Made by a program: the position numbers and the translations under genes. A stretch of DNA of 64,000 nucleotides from Neobacillus notoginsengisoli (GTDB lineage: Bacteria; Bacillota; Bacilli; Bacillales; Cytobacillaceae), in the NCBI RefSeq assembly GCF_003515685.1, contig NZ_QWEG01000001.1, positions 248,001 to 312,000 on the forward strand. Direction: 5' to 3'. Position 1 is the stretch's first letter. Every line of letters starts with the position of its first letter. Positions 1 through 8,427 of the stretch are shown piece after piece. The notes under the pieces are model-generated. The model saw only the letters and a list, made by a program, of their open reading frames with translations. It had not been told where the DNA came from and did not search any database.

Positions 1-416
1 TGCTTTCATCACTGTTTATCTCAGAAGTATTTGCTGATGAAAAGTACCTTTATCCTGATAATAAAGACAAGGATTTTATTAGTGCGGCGGAGCATTTTAA
101 AACTGGCAATCTAAAGGGATATATACCAATAAAAAATGCGGATAAGAATATCGAGCAAAAGTTACTCTATAAAGATCTTAAATACTATGTTCTTTCAATT
201 GTAAATGATAATAATCATTACACTCCATTATCAAATATTTATCTAAACAAAAATGACAATATTAGTCCTAATCGACAGATTTATTTATACTTGACTGTTC
301 TAGACAGTGAAAAAGAGTTCAGGTACCAATTTTTAATTTTGGATGCCGAAACGAAGGAATCATTTGCTGAAGGGAACGGATGGGCAAACAATATATATTC
401 CAAAGAGGTTGATTAA
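1..416 (+). CDS. Exported protein of unknown function (5' end outside window)
   Basis: An open frame runs from the window edge to TAA at 414-416. It begins LSSLFISEVFADEKYLY, which looks like the end of a signal peptide with an A-D-E cleavage site, followed by about 125 mature residues that are polar and lack cysteines. The product is probably secreted or surface-associated. I do not recognise the family. The stop codon lies inside the terminator hairpin that follows, so gene and terminator overlap. The true start is upstream of the window. Confidence 0.6.
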   Translation, partial: LSSLFISEVFADEKYLYPDNKDKDFISAAEHFKTGNLKGYIPIKNADKNIEQKLLYKDLKYYVLSIVNDNNHYTPLSNIYLNKNDNISPNRQIYLYLTVLDSEKEFRYQFLILDAETKESFAEGNGWANNIYSKEVD

Positions 417-442
417 TCGAAGAAGGATTAATAACCTTTTTT
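407..442 (+). terminator. Intrinsic terminator, related to the 5' arm of the dispersed repeat
   Basis: GGTT-G-ATTAATC pairs with GATTAAT-AACC around a short GAAGAA loop and is followed by T6. The loop-side sequence AGAAGGATTAATAACC resembles the 5' arm of the repeat found throughout the window, but no 3' arm follows. It ends the exported-protein gene. Confidence 0.65.
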
Positions 443-563
443 GTTTGAAGATTTTTTTTGAAAAAGGCCAAGTTTAGTTTAATAAAAATAAAAAATCTTG
501 AATTAATTTTAATTATTACTTCTACATACTTTATTGTATAATGTTGGAAAAAGGAGGTCTCCA

Positions 564-701
564 ATGGGATATTTATTTATTGCCGTTGTAGTGATCTGTG
601 TAGGTGTTGCTTTATACAAGGCAAAGAGTAAAAGAAAATTTCCAAGTAATGATTATACTCCTTTTGACGATATTACATCTGGTAGATCTGATAAGACATA
701 A
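564..701 (+). CDS. Small membrane protein, DUF3951-like
   Basis: A 45-codon frame starts at ATG 564 behind a strong AAAGGAGG site (551-558). Residues 1-18 form one hydrophobic segment (MGYLFIAVVVICVGVALYK), followed by a short basic stretch and a conserved-looking YTPFDDIT motif. That motif recalls the Bacillus DUF3951 family of about 50 residues, but I assign it from memory only. Function unknown. It is a single-gene unit facing the convergent DUF3889 gene. Confidence 0.6.
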   Translation: MGYLFIAVVVICVGVALYKAKSKRKFPSNDYTPFDDITSGRSDKT

Positions 702-751
702 TTTATACCGTCTTTAAGAGAGTCTATTTGTACTCCCCTGAAATTCTTTTT

Positions 752-1093
752 TTATCTAGTTGTTTCTCTGAGTTTTACGTCAATCATTTGTTCTGTTTTA
801 TTATCGAATATGATAGTTACAGATACACCAAATTCTTTGTTGTTTTGTTTTAACCATAATTTAAATTTTTCTTCAGAGGTATTTTCCCCTTTGTCCCTTC
901 CAATATGAAGATAATCAACAATTTTGGCTTGAGGATATTTTTCCTTTGTCTCAAGCAAGGCGATTTGGCTCCATTTAGCATACTTAGGAATAGGTGTTTG
1001 TTGTGCATATGATGTACCAATAAAATTAAGTAGAAAAAATTGTTTAGAGCCGAAAATTAGAATGATGGATAAACAAATTAGCAGCCTTTTCAA
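752..1093 (-). CDS. DUF3889 family exported protein (YqzG/YhdC-like)
   Basis: 113 residues with an N-terminal signal peptide (about residues 1-30, ending SYAQQ). The mature part reads PKYAKWSQIALLETKEKYP and KIVDYLHIGRD, the pattern I associate with the small secreted DUF3889 proteins YqzG and YhdC of Bacillus. The start is TTG at 1093, chosen because GAGGG lies seven bases upstream. The product should be extracytoplasmic and its function is unknown. It is one of the few minus-strand genes in the first 19 kb. Confidence 0.65.
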   Translation of the reverse strand: MKRLLICLSIILIFGSKQFFLLNFIGTSYAQQTPIPKYAKWSQIALLETKEKYPQAKIVDYLHIGRDKGENTSEEKFKLWLKQNNKEFGVSVTIIFDNKTEQMIDVKLRETTR

Positions 1094-1303
1094 TTAACAT
1101 CCCTCTTTGTTATTTTCTTTTATTTTTACATTTCTTAAAGAATTTATGAGTAGAAATATTCTTTTGGTTCTCAAGGATGGTTTGATCTTGAAGGATACTT
1201 CCCCTTTTTACTGAGTTCCTTATTGAGTTAAAAGGGGGGGAGTGCATAAAAAAGGGGTGATAAATATTTTATACACTAAGGGAATTTCAATGGAGGTGTC
1301 TTT

Positions 1304-1486
1304 TTGAATAGATTCTTATTTGTTTTCGGACTAATATTTTTTGTGTTTTGCCTTATTTTCTTTGTTATGAACTTTATTGGAGAATATGAAGGAATGGCGT
1401 TAATTTGGACATTGTTTGGTATGCTAAATGCTTGTATAGCAATAGGAGTTTCAGAGATTTTAAGTGTCGTGAAGGGTAAGAAATAA
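1304..1486 (+). CDS. Small two-helix membrane protein
   Basis: 60 residues from a TTG start, with GGAGGTG about eight bases upstream. Two hydrophobic segments (about 4-25 and 31-52) are joined by an acidic GEYEG turn, with a basic VKGKK tail. No enzymatic motif is visible and I do not recognise the family. A degenerate copy of the dispersed repeat follows. Confidence 0.5.
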   Translation: MNRFLFVFGLIFFVFCLIFFVMNFIGEYEGMALIWTLFGMLNACIAIGVSEILSVVKGKK

Positions 1487-1500
1487 TTATTATTCTTAAA

Positions 1501-1556
1501 TTAACGGGTGTGTTGTTTAAAGAAGGAATAACCGCCTTTAAGACAGGGGCAAATGT
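1501..1556 (+). repeat. Dispersed repeat, degenerate copy
   Basis: TTAACGGGTGTGTTG is followed by AAGAAGGAATAACCGCC and then, without the usual spacer, by AGACAGGGGCA. Both arms are recognisable but the middle has collapsed. Confidence 0.5.
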
Positions 1557-1579
1557 AGATAATTTTTGGAGGTAACCAA

Positions 1580-1747
1580 ATGGAATTTATTCTCTATATA
1601 TTTTATGGGCTTGTTGGAATTGTGTTTATATTTTATATCCTCCAACTTTTTATAACGAATGCCATTGATCGATCCAAAGAAATTAATAACTTAAGAACAG
1701 AACTTGTAGAAATAAAAAAGCAATTAAAGAATTTAAATAATTCATAG
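1580..1747 (+). CDS. Small membrane-anchored coiled-coil protein
   Basis: 55 codons from ATG 1580 behind TTTGGAGG (1564-1571). Residues 1-28 form one hydrophobic helix. Residues 30-53 (RSKEINNLRTELVEIKKQLKN) show heptad spacing of L and I typical of a coiled coil. The predicted topology is a short anchor with a cytoplasmic helix. No family recognised. A terminator follows within ten bases. Confidence 0.6.
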   Translation: MEFILYIFYGLVGIVFIFYILQLFITNAIDRSKEINNLRTELVEIKKQLKNLNNS

Positions 1748-1753
1748 TTTTTG

Positions 1754-1772
1754 CTGCCAATGGCAGGTTTTT
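1754..1772 (+). terminator. Intrinsic terminator
   Basis: CTGCC-AAT-GGCAG followed by T5 directly after the TAG of the small coiled-coil gene. Confidence 0.6.
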
Positions 1773-1931
1773 GTTTAGCTTTCGGCTTAGATTATCAAAA
1801 AAATATATTTACGCCCAATGAAATAGTGTAAAAATGACCTGCCGAAAGTTTAATAATAATCCAGTAAATTAAAAGGAAAAAGCACCCATAACGTTGTATA
1901 TATAACTTAAATACAAGGGGGTGAGGGAAGT

Positions 1932-2297
1932 TTGTATCAATATTTTAACGGCCTAGTAATTAGGGAAGGTACAGAAGGGGTTCCCGCTGATTATGTTGAA
2001 GCCCTTTTTGAGGACGCGGGATGGCTAGGAATACCCCGGCTTGGCAAAAAGAGAAGTTTTCTTTGATAGTTAAAAACTCAACATGGGCTTTTACTGTCTG
2101 GGATCATAACAAAATGATTGGCATGGTCAGGGTAATCTCAGACAGGATAATGGCCGCTAATATAATGGATTTGATCGTATTATCAGAATACCGTGGAAGA
2201 GGACAAGAAGTGTGGTTTCGAAGTAAAGGACCTAACTCAGAATGGTACCTGTGCGTATTATGGGTACATACAAGCTAGGAAAGATGGACATAGATAA
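1932..2297 (+). pseudogene. Broken GNAT acetyltransferase
   Basis: A TTG start at 1932 with a GGGGGTGAGGG site opens YQYFNGLVIREG...FEDAGWLG. The reading then moves to another frame for NTPAWQKEKFSLIVKNSTWAF and the acetyl-CoA loop YRGRG. The natural C-terminus TCAYYGYIQARKDGHR (2247-2297) is in yet another frame. About 40 residues between the RGRG loop and this tail are missing compared with what the family normally has. I read this as one GNAT gene with at least two frame changes and an internal deletion. The 85-residue open frame at 2021-2278 is only its middle part. Confidence 0.75.
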
Positions 2298-2360
2298 ACA
2301 TTTCATTGGTGTATAAGTATTTTTAGTTATGAAACTATTTTAAAAGCAGCGGGTGAGTAA

Positions 2361-2993
2361 ATGAATTTTAAAAGTCTTTTTGGTTTAGGTGAAAAACGTA
2401 AAAAGGAAATAGATAATGATAAACTGGTTGAGAAGCTAGGATTCAGTGAAGAAGTAATAGATAGGATAAAGGAAGTTGCCGCTACTAGTTTACAGCCATT
2501 AGAGATAAGTGATTTATATAATTATGATAAAAAAACTACAGTAGGATTATCTTTTTTAACTTTAGAAGAAAAGGCTGAAAGGTTGGTTGTGGATCTTCAA
2601 TCTCATATTAAGCAACTAGGGTATTTAGCTTTTATTAATGAACGGAATTATAAACAAGGAAGTAAAAGTAAGATAGGAATAATAAAAGGAAATGATCAGT
2701 TTGAACTTCTAAAAATCCTGCAAACAAACGGGGACAATTATGATATTAGCAACGATGATGTGATTTTAAAGCTAAAGCAGTGGAATAATCGTTACCCTTT
2801 TATCATTATCGGTGCCGATTTTGATTGGGTTGAAGCAAAGTTTACAGTGCTGCCTTTGGACCGGGAAATAAAATCATTTGCAAAAGAAATGTACGAATTT
2901 TGCCCGGATGTTGTTGATCAAGGAACAGGAAGTATTGAAGAATTAATTGAAGAAATGAAGGAGACGAATAAATTATATTTGTGGTGGGACTAA
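2361..2993 (+). CDS. DUF4253 domain protein
   Basis: 210 residues. The C-terminal half carries the DUF4253 pattern: FIIIGADFDWVEAKFTVLP (about 149-167), then MYEFCPDVVDQGTGSIEEL and the terminal LYLWWD. The N-terminal part is helical and charged. There is no signal or membrane segment, so it is cytoplasmic. DUF4253 proteins are of unknown biochemistry and often occur near polymorphic-toxin immunity genes; an immunity-like role here is inference. The start at ATG 2361 has only a weak GGGTGAG site. Confidence 0.75.
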   Translation: MNFKSLFGLGEKRKKEIDNDKLVEKLGFSEEVIDRIKEVAATSLQPLEISDLYNYDKKTTVGLSFLTLEEKAERLVVDLQSHIKQLGYLAFINERNYKQGSKSKIGIIKGNDQFELLKILQTNGDNYDISNDDVILKLKQWNNRYPFIIIGADFDWVEAKFTVLPLDREIKSFAKEMYEFCPDVVDQGTGSIEELIEEMKETNKLYLWWD

Positions 2994-3183
2994 TTCCATC
3001 CAATAGTAACTCCCCTTCTTCAATCCTTGGTTCCAAATAATCCTAATCCAAGCCCCTTGTTCAATATCACAGGGAAAGTTACTCTGGTTTATTAATTGTC
3101 TTAATTGGACCTTTCTTAAATGGGAAAATAAGAACGATACATAAAATAAAATGATTATTAGAGAGTTTAAAGGAGACTAAAAA

Positions 3184-3588
3184 ATGCGCGAGAAATTATT
3201 GAGGGTAGGAACAACATATTTACCAGTAAGGAATGTTGACCTTTCTTCTGATTGGTATATTGATAAATTGGGAGCAGAGTTAAGCTACAAAGATGAAGAT
3301 AAAGCTATTCTGAATTTTGCTAATCAAAGCTTTTTCCTTGTGAAATCTAATGAAAATCAAAGCTCAAATTTCATTGATATTCGCGGTAATGAGCGTTTTT
3401 CTTTAACATTCGAAGTCAATGGATTAGATGCATTGGAAGATATTCATAAGGAGTTTAAAGAAAATGAAATAGATGTTGGAGAGATTGAAGATAGAGGACA
3501 TTCTGGAAGAAATTTTGTTTTTTATGATTTAGACGGCAATAAATTTGATGTATGGAGTGAACTTAGTCCGACTTTCAAAGAAAAATAA
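3184..3588 (+). CDS. VOC (glyoxalase/bleomycin-resistance) family protein
   Basis: 134 residues from ATG 3184 behind AAAGGAGAC. It shows the VOC fold signature: LPVRNVDLSSDWYIDKLGAEL at residues 13-33, a central strand around FSLTFEVNGLDAL, and the C-terminal half-motif FVFYDLDGNKFDVWSEL. The usual first metal histidine position is V14/R15 and the C-terminal acidic ligand would be in the DVWSE region, so metal binding is uncertain. The substrate cannot be told from sequence. Single gene, next to a HIT gene 40 bp downstream. Confidence 0.75.
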   Translation: MREKLLRVGTTYLPVRNVDLSSDWYIDKLGAELSYKDEDKAILNFANQSFFLVKSNENQSSNFIDIRGNERFSLTFEVNGLDALEDIHKEFKENEIDVGEIEDRGHSGRNFVFYDLDGNKFDVWSELSPTFKEK

Positions 3589-3628
3589 AGATATAAAGGT
3601 TATGTAACAACGGAAGGGGGATTCATCT

Positions 3629-4048
3629 ATGGAGGAATGTATCTTTTGCAAAATTATTACTAAGGAAGCCGATGCGCAGATTCTCTTCGAAAACGAATAT
3701 GTTTGCTGTTTTCTAGATAAATACCCAATTAATAAAGGTCACGTCCTGGTTGTGCCGAAGAAGCATTACCCTGAATTTACCCAGGTAGATCAAGATAGTT
3801 TAAGCAAAATTATCATTACCGCCAAGAGGATAGCAGCACAGCTTCAAAAGGTTTTAAATCCGGATGGGATTACGATTATGCAAAATAATGGGGTATTCAA
3901 AGATGTGAACCATTATCACATGCATATAATCCCGCGTTTTCTAAATGACGGTTTTGGTTGGATTGAACCAAATAATTCGGTTTCACATGATGAGTTTACT
4001 GAGATTGGGTTTATTTTGAAAAAGTCTTTAACTAATTCTGCAGATTAG
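3629..4048 (+). CDS. HIT family nucleotide-binding hydrolase
   Basis: 139 residues, the usual length of a Hit-like protein. An N-terminal CIFC (4-7) is the zinc CxxC of this branch, followed by DKYPINKGHVLVVPKKH, and the active-site HYHMHIIPR matches the H-x-H-x-H-x-x signature. The family hydrolyses nucleoside phosphoramidates or dinucleoside polyphosphates. The start ATG 3629 has GGAAGGGGG upstream. It probably forms a short operon with the VOC gene 40 bp upstream. Confidence 0.85.
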   Translation: MEECIFCKIITKEADAQILFENEYVCCFLDKYPINKGHVLVVPKKHYPEFTQVDQDSLSKIIITAKRIAAQLQKVLNPDGITIMQNNGVFKDVNHYHMHIIPRFLNDGFGWIEPNNSVSHDEFTEIGFILKKSLTNSAD

Positions 4049-4099
4049 GTAACAAGGGTTCCTGGTACTAATATTCAACAACGGCTTTTTGTACATATG

Positions 4100-4263
4100 T
4101 TATTTAAGTTCATTCATTCTACCTGAAATAAGGTCTAAACATTCTTTAATCTCTTGTAACTCGATAACTTGACTCGCAGTTTTCCAAGCAATAATGGATA
4201 GGCACTTATTGCTATAACAACTAAACACTTAATTTTAACGAATTCCAATTTGTTCTTTTCCAT
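4100..4263 (-). pseudogene. Remnant of a small membrane protein with frameshift
   Basis: On the minus strand ATG at 4263 opens MEKNKLEFVKIKCLVVIAI plus SAYPLLLGK, a membrane-type N-terminus, and then runs into a stop. A one-base frame change continues as TASQVIELQEIKECLDLIS plus GRMNELK to TAA at 4100. The two halves fit one ~50-residue anchor-plus-helix protein. No similarity recognised. The rest of 4049-4586 holds only a hairpin and an unassigned open stretch (about 4370-4485). Confidence 0.4.
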
Positions 4264-4454
4264 ACGGCCATCTCCAATGGGTTAATTCGCGCTTAATGCA
4301 GTTTCATAGCTTCGCTTGTTATACGAGATCGTTGTCCCAACCAGCTAAATCATGTTTAAACAAGTAGGCGTGAACTGTTTTGTTGATGGGAACCGTGTCC
4401 CACGGGCAGGTACGTTCTACCGGGCTACCGTAATAAAAAAACCATATAAAAAAT

Positions 4455-4480
4455 GGTCAACCAGATATATCTGGCTGACC
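4455..4480. terminator. Long inverted repeat, terminator-like
   Basis: GGTCA-A-CCAGATATATCTGG-C-TGACC is a nearly perfect 26-bp palindromic hairpin with an AT-rich flank on both sides. It lies in the gene-poor stretch 4264-4586. It may end transcription from the left or mark the end of a decayed gene. Confidence 0.4.
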
Positions 4481-4586
4481 TTATAATACGAGTGTGTCAG
4501 GAAAGTGGAAGAAGAAGGAAATATATGGAAGGACGTAAAATATATTAAAGGGCGGGAAATTTGAAATTTTAGGTAGGTGCGATTAT

Positions 4587-4787
4587 ATGTCAAAATATAT
4601 TAGGATTTTCTTCTTAACTGTAATTGCAAGTGTCATTCTCTTTTTCATATTTGGTTCAATATTTATGGGTGGAGGCAATCCAGCAGAGGAAGCAGTTTAC
4701 ACAATAGGAACAATAATTATTATTCTACTCTCCTTTTTAATTTCACAAATTTATTATGTAATTTATTTGATTAAGAAGAAAGTTTGA
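4587..4787 (+). CDS. Small two-helix membrane protein
   Basis: 66 residues, ATG 4587 with AGGTAGGTG upstream. Two hydrophobic segments (about 5-28 and 37-62) flank a GGGNPAEEA loop, and the C-terminus is basic (KKKV). It looks like a small PadR- or PspC-unrelated membrane protein of unknown role. The following 4788-5037 shows no convincing gene, only a faint degenerate repeat arm near 4850. Confidence 0.5.
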   Translation: MSKYIRIFFLTVIASVILFFIFGSIFMGGGNPAEEAVYTIGTIIIILLSFLISQIYYVIYLIKKKV

Positions 4788-5037
4788 TAGCTATCTTTGA
4801 CAAATGTCATCGACGCTTTTCTTTAATAATTGTGAAGGATTTTACTTAAACTATTGGGTGCGATATTCCTTACTCCCCACAAAACATTTCGATAGTTTTA
4901 TTGACCTCCCAGATGAATTAGCATCTCATTTACAAGTGCATTAATAGTTGAAGGAATTGAATTCATTATTGAACAAATGGTGTAGGTTAGCTGAAAAAGC
5001 TTGAATTATTGCTCATCAAGATAAGGAGCGGATAGTT

Positions 5038-5280
5038 TTGGATTACCCATCCTATCTAATTAGTGCTGCTTTTTTATTATACGTTTGGTATAGAGCAATA
5101 AAAGAAAAAGAATATCTTTGGATTATTGCAATAGTGCCAGTAGCTATTGTTTGGTATCTATTTGCCAATGTTACTATTTTTAATTTCATTCCTCAAATTT
5201 TTAAATCTTTTATTTTAATTTTATTTAATGCAACTTGTATTGGATTAATCGCGGTTTATTATTCATACAAACAGAAATAA
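5038..5280 (+). CDS. Small three-helix membrane protein
   Basis: 80 residues from TTG 5038 with AAGGAG 13-8 bases upstream. Hydrophobic stretches at about 4-18, 26-44 and 50-73 are separated by charged turns (KEKEY). No motif beyond membrane topology; family not recognised. A degenerate repeat-like stretch follows at 5300-5345. Confidence 0.5.
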   Translation: MDYPSYLISAAFLLYVWYRAIKEKEYLWIIAIVPVAIVWYLFANVTIFNFIPQIFKSFILILFNATCIGLIAVYYSYKQK

Positions 5281-5471
5281 AATACTCATTCAGATAACGA
5301 TTAGTCAACTAAAAGCTAAGTTTATGAAAGAAGGTCCTTAAACATACGGGTGCATGAATTGAAAATCCGAGATGCCATTTGGCAGCTTTTCTTTTTGTGC
5401 TAAAGAAGCAGGTTGGTTTAACAAAAAAATGGTACAATAAAGTAAAAATATTATAAATAATAGGAGTATTT

Positions 5472-5939
5472 ATGAAAAATATTTCTCTTAGAAAAATGAA
5501 TGAAGAAGAATTTAGACTATATTTCAAGAATAAAATTGAAAGATATTCAGATGTCCTATCAGAAAATGTTCACGAAGAAGGTGAAATCCCTTCTTCTAAG
5601 GCACGGAAACAATTAAATAATCTACTCCCAGAAGGTCGGAAAACGCCTAATCATTATCTTTTTAACATCTATAAAGATGAACAAACAATAGGTTTCGTGT
5701 GGATAAAAGTGGAAGTAGAAAAGAAAAGTGCATTTCTTTATGAAATTTTTATTCTTGAAGAATATAGAGCCAAGGGTTTTGGAACCGCAGTTATAAATAT
5801 TATTGAAGATTGGTTAAAAGAAAAAGAAATTAATTACTTTAAACTTCACGTCTTTGGGAATAATACAGGAGCCTATAAATTATATGAGAGACTTGGATTT
5901 GGAATCGCAGGGATTAATATGTTGAAGTCGATATACTGA
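5472..5939 (+). CDS. GNAT family N-acetyltransferase
   Basis: 155 residues. The acetyl-CoA loop is YRAKGFGTAV (about 98-107; R-x-x-G-x-G). It is preceded by the strand FLYEIFILEEYRA and followed by KLHVFGNNTGAYKLYERLGF, the standard GNAT motif B. An N-terminal extension of about 60 residues carries LRKMNEEEFRLYFKN. The start is ATG 5472 with AATAGGAG upstream. Substrate unknown. A complete dispersed repeat begins 25 bp after the stop. Confidence 0.85.
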   Translation: MKNISLRKMNEEEFRLYFKNKIERYSDVLSENVHEEGEIPSSKARKQLNNLLPEGRKTPNHYLFNIYKDEQTIGFVWIKVEVEKKSAFLYEIFILEEYRAKGFGTAVINIIEDWLKEKEINYFKLHVFGNNTGAYKLYERLGFGIAGINMLKSIY

Positions 5940-5963
5940 CGTATAGGTTGTGTCCCTATTCAG

Positions 5964-6051
5964 CTAACGGGTGCGTTGATCCAGGAAGGATTAACCGCCT
6001 TTTTTGTTGAATTCCTTTTTAAACATACGGGGCAGGGTAGTTCAAGAAGAA
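5964..6051 (+). repeat. Dispersed repeat, complete copy
   Basis: 5' arm CTAACGGGTGCGTTGATCC / GGATTAACCGCC plus T6, spacer TTGAATTCC, 3' arm AACATACGGGGCAGGGTAG ending TTCAAGAAGAA. It sits between the GNAT gene and the SUKH gene. Confidence 0.85.
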
Positions 6052-6124
6052 TTATTGCGTTAAGCATGATTTTATTGGACTTAATCGAACTCTAAAATAA
6101 AAAAATTCAAACGAGGTATGGGGA

Positions 6125-6598
6125 ATGAAACATGATGAAATAATTATCCAAGCAAAAAGACTTGTAGAAAGAATTAATTTAAAATATCCTGATTTTTTGG
6201 GCAAAACAGCAAAGGAAAGTGATTTAGCAAAATTAGAAAAAGAACTTAAAATAAAGTTGTCCGAATGGTATATCGAATTATATACAACTGCCCCTTTAAT
6301 AGAAGCAGAGTTCGGAATTCAAGAAGATGAACCCGATGAGGAATATGATGGGGTTTCATATATTGAATGGGGTGGAGTGGATGACATAATTAAAGAAAGC
6401 ACTAAATATGAACCTGGAATATCGGTAATAAAAGATGGATTTGTTTTCTTGGCAAGTTGTTCTCACGGAAGCGGTGATCCTATATATGTAAAATTAAGTT
6501 CAAAGCAGCCAAAGGTTTTTCGAATATACAATGATGATTATTCTAAAAATCAATTAGCAGAAGATCTTGTTTCTTTGTTTAAGAACGCAATAATCTAA
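6125..6598 (+). CDS. SMI1/KNR4 (SUKH) family protein
   Basis: 157 residues with the SUKH layout: N-terminal ESDLAKLEKELKIKLSEWY for binding-pocket entry, a central SYIEWGGVDDIIKES, then FVFLASCSHGSGDPIYVKL and a C-terminal helix AEDLVSLFKNAII. SUKH proteins are commonly immunity proteins for polymorphic nuclease toxins, but no toxin gene is adjacent, so it would be an orphan. ATG 6125 is preceded by GAGGTATGGGG. Flanked upstream by a complete repeat. Confidence 0.75.
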   Translation: MKHDEIIIQAKRLVERINLKYPDFLGKTAKESDLAKLEKELKIKLSEWYIELYTTAPLIEAEFGIQEDEPDEEYDGVSYIEWGGVDDIIKESTKYEPGISVIKDGFVFLASCSHGSGDPIYVKLSSKQPKVFRIYNDDYSKNQLAEDLVSLFKNAII

Positions 6599-6642
6599 TA
6601 AGTTAGGTCCTAACTGTCTCTTCAAAAAAAGGGGGAAGTTCA

Positions 6643-7134
6643 ATGCGTAGGTTAATTATCTTGTTGCTTGGGTTTGGAATGTTATTAACAGGATGTTCTA
6701 ATAAAACTAATGTTAAAGAAGTCGAGGTTTATAAGGCGGAAGACATTCCCTTTAAAGATGGTTCGGGTAGAGTAACCATTTCATTCGAGAGTGCAATGCT
6801 CGATGATGGGGGTGCAATTATTGATGGAATTATTGATGTAATAGTTTTAGCAAAAGGATTAAAATCTACTGCGAATTACGAAATTTCACTTAAGGGAGAT
6901 AATAACCATGGAGTTGTTTTTGGACCTAAGGAAAATGTTGAATTAAGGTTTGGAACTATGGTTGGAGAAACCTCATTTCAGCCTAATCAGCAAGGAGAAC
7001 TGTTTGTTTCAATGAAAAACCCAGTAAGAATAATTTCAAAAGCAAAAGAAGTACAAGTTGTTGTTTCAGAGGATGGAAAAGAAGTTTTAGGAACCGATCC
7101 TTTTATACTATCGAAGAAAATTTCTAATAGGTAA
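6643..7134 (+). CDS. Lipoprotein of unknown function
   Basis: 163 residues with a signal peptide and lipobox LLTGC (lipid-modified Cys at about 18). The mature part has beta-rich stretches (VTISFESAML, YEISLKGDNNHGVVFGP) and reads like an immunoglobulin-fold extracytoplasmic domain. Anchored at the outer face of the membrane. ATG 6643 has GGGGGAAG upstream, 44 bp after the SUKH gene, so the two may be co-transcribed. Family not recognised. Confidence 0.65.
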   Translation: MRRLIILLLGFGMLLTGCSNKTNVKEVEVYKAEDIPFKDGSGRVTISFESAMLDDGGAIIDGIIDVIVLAKGLKSTANYEISLKGDNNHGVVFGPKENVELRFGTMVGETSFQPNQQGELFVSMKNPVRIISKAKEVQVVVSEDGKEVLGTDPFILSKKISNR

Positions 7135-7146
7135 AATATCAATGCT

Positions 7147-7197
7147 CTTTTTTTGTAGAAGTCCTTATTAAACGAACGGGCAGTTAGGTGAAAAGGA
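7147..7197 (+). repeat. Dispersed repeat, 3' arm only
   Basis: TTTTTTTGTAGAAGTCC then TTAAACGAACGGGCAGTTAG. The hairpin arm is absent; only the spacer and the GGGCAG arm are present after the lipoprotein gene. Confidence 0.6.
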
Positions 7198-7273
7198 AAA
7201 ATAAAATAACTTATAAAAATAAACCCATTTTCAATAAGATGAGAAAATTTGGTTAATTAAGGGGACATATAAT

Positions 7274-7744
7274 GTGGAAAAGTTTCGTGGGAAGAAGCGT
7301 TACTTCAGTAACTTATGGCGACAGACAAATGTAGAAGAATATGATTTAGACTTTGGAGATGAAGGGTGGTTTGATTTATGGCATACCCATCTCGATTTTC
7401 TCGGCTATGGGAATAATAGTTTAAAGATTAGAAGAGAACATATAAAAGCACATCTAGCTTTATATAGGAATCTATTGAAAAACCTCCAACCACTTGGAAA
7501 ACCATATCAATGTTGGATTGAATTAATTGATGAAGAGGCTGCCTTAGATGCAGTCTATATTCATACTCCTAATCCTAATGAAGACAATTTTCCCCTTAAG
7601 ATTGACAAGTTAAACTGGGATTGTGATGTTCCTAAATATTTCAAGGATTTAATAAACCCAAACGAATTTAATGTGGGGCACTACATGTGGGGTTCAAAAA
7701 ACTGCTATATTATCCAGTCCCAAAATAATAAGATTGAGTTGTAG
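7274..7744 (+). CDS. Hypothetical cytoplasmic protein rich in Trp and His
   Basis: 156 residues from GTG 7274 with AAGGGGAC upstream. Notable stretches are EGWFDLWHTHLDFLGYGNN, IRREHIKAHLALYRNLL and KPYQCWIELIDEEAALDAVYIHT. No signal peptide or membrane helix. The WHTH...H arrangement could bind metal, but I do not recognise a family and give no function. Neighbours are immunity-like and lipoprotein genes. Confidence 0.55.
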   Translation: MEKFRGKKRYFSNLWRQTNVEEYDLDFGDEGWFDLWHTHLDFLGYGNNSLKIRREHIKAHLALYRNLLKNLQPLGKPYQCWIELIDEEAALDAVYIHTPNPNEDNFPLKIDKLNWDCDVPKYFKDLINPNEFNVGHYMWGSKNCYIIQSQNNKIEL

Positions 7745-7753
7745 AACTTATAT

Positions 7754-7892
7754 TTAGTCCTTGTTTGAAATACTCTCCTTTATTTCCAACTTCCTATCGA
7801 TTTCGTTCAACTTATTTTTTGTGTCGTTAAAATAGTGAGCGATTCTTAAATCAAATAAATAAAATCTTTAGTATCGCTCCAAAGGGATCCAT
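7754..7892 (-). pseudogene. Frameshifted small protein downstream of PspC gene
   Basis: On the minus strand AAGAGGAAAACATT precedes ATG 7892, opening MDPFGAILK. A one-base change continues as FYLFDLRIAHYFNDTKNKLN plus EIDRKLEIKESISNKD to TAA at 7754. The C-terminal part is a charged amphipathic helix of the kind seen in small Bacillus membrane-associated proteins. It would be the second gene of an operon with the PspC-domain gene. Read as a decayed or mis-sequenced 45-50 residue gene. Confidence 0.4.
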
Positions 7893-7907
7893 AATGTTTT
7901 CCTCTTT

Positions 7908-8096
7908 TTAATATAATTTTGACAGTGGGCTATCAGACATCGTATTAACAAGGATTAAATAGATAAGTATGTTAGCAGGCAAAATTATAAAAATTAGTCT
8001 TACTGCTAAAGAAGATATACCTAAATATTCAGCTATGCCTCCACAAACTCCAGTTATCGATTTATCAGTTGAGGATTTTCTTAACTTATTTTTCAA
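7908..8096 (-). CDS. PspC domain protein
   Basis: 62 residues with the PspC signature: KLRKSSTDKSITGVCGGIAE plus YLGISSLAVRLIFIIL, one membrane helix and a short tail. PspC-type proteins sit in the membrane and take part in envelope-stress responses in other bacteria. The role of short Bacillus paralogs is unclear. The start is TTG 8096 behind GGGGG. A second PspC gene lies at 22798. The intergenic stretch 8097-8410 is AT-rich with no gene I can support. Confidence 0.75.
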   Translation of the reverse strand: MKNKLRKSSTDKSITGVCGGIAEYLGISSLAVRLIFIILPANILIYLILVNTMSDSPLSKLY

Positions 8097-8427
8097 TTCA
8101 ATTCCCCCAATTATATGATTTTAAAAGATATAACCCTTAGTGGTTAAGCCTGTATCCTTACTTTAAATATATAATCACGCTCCATCAAATTTTAACACAA
8201 ATTCCCATTAATTATATTTTCTTTACAAAATTTTCAATATTAACTTTACTAGTATTCTATTTTTGTTTGTAAAAATTTCCTTTTGGTGTATTATTTTTAA
8301 TAATGAAGTGTGTACATGCGAAGTAAGTTCATAAGATGCACTTTTAACTTCTTGAAGTTTTGTAAAATTGTTTTCACCCTTCCCTATTGAAATCAATTAT
8401 TAAAGAGAAGACTATGAAAAAGTACTG

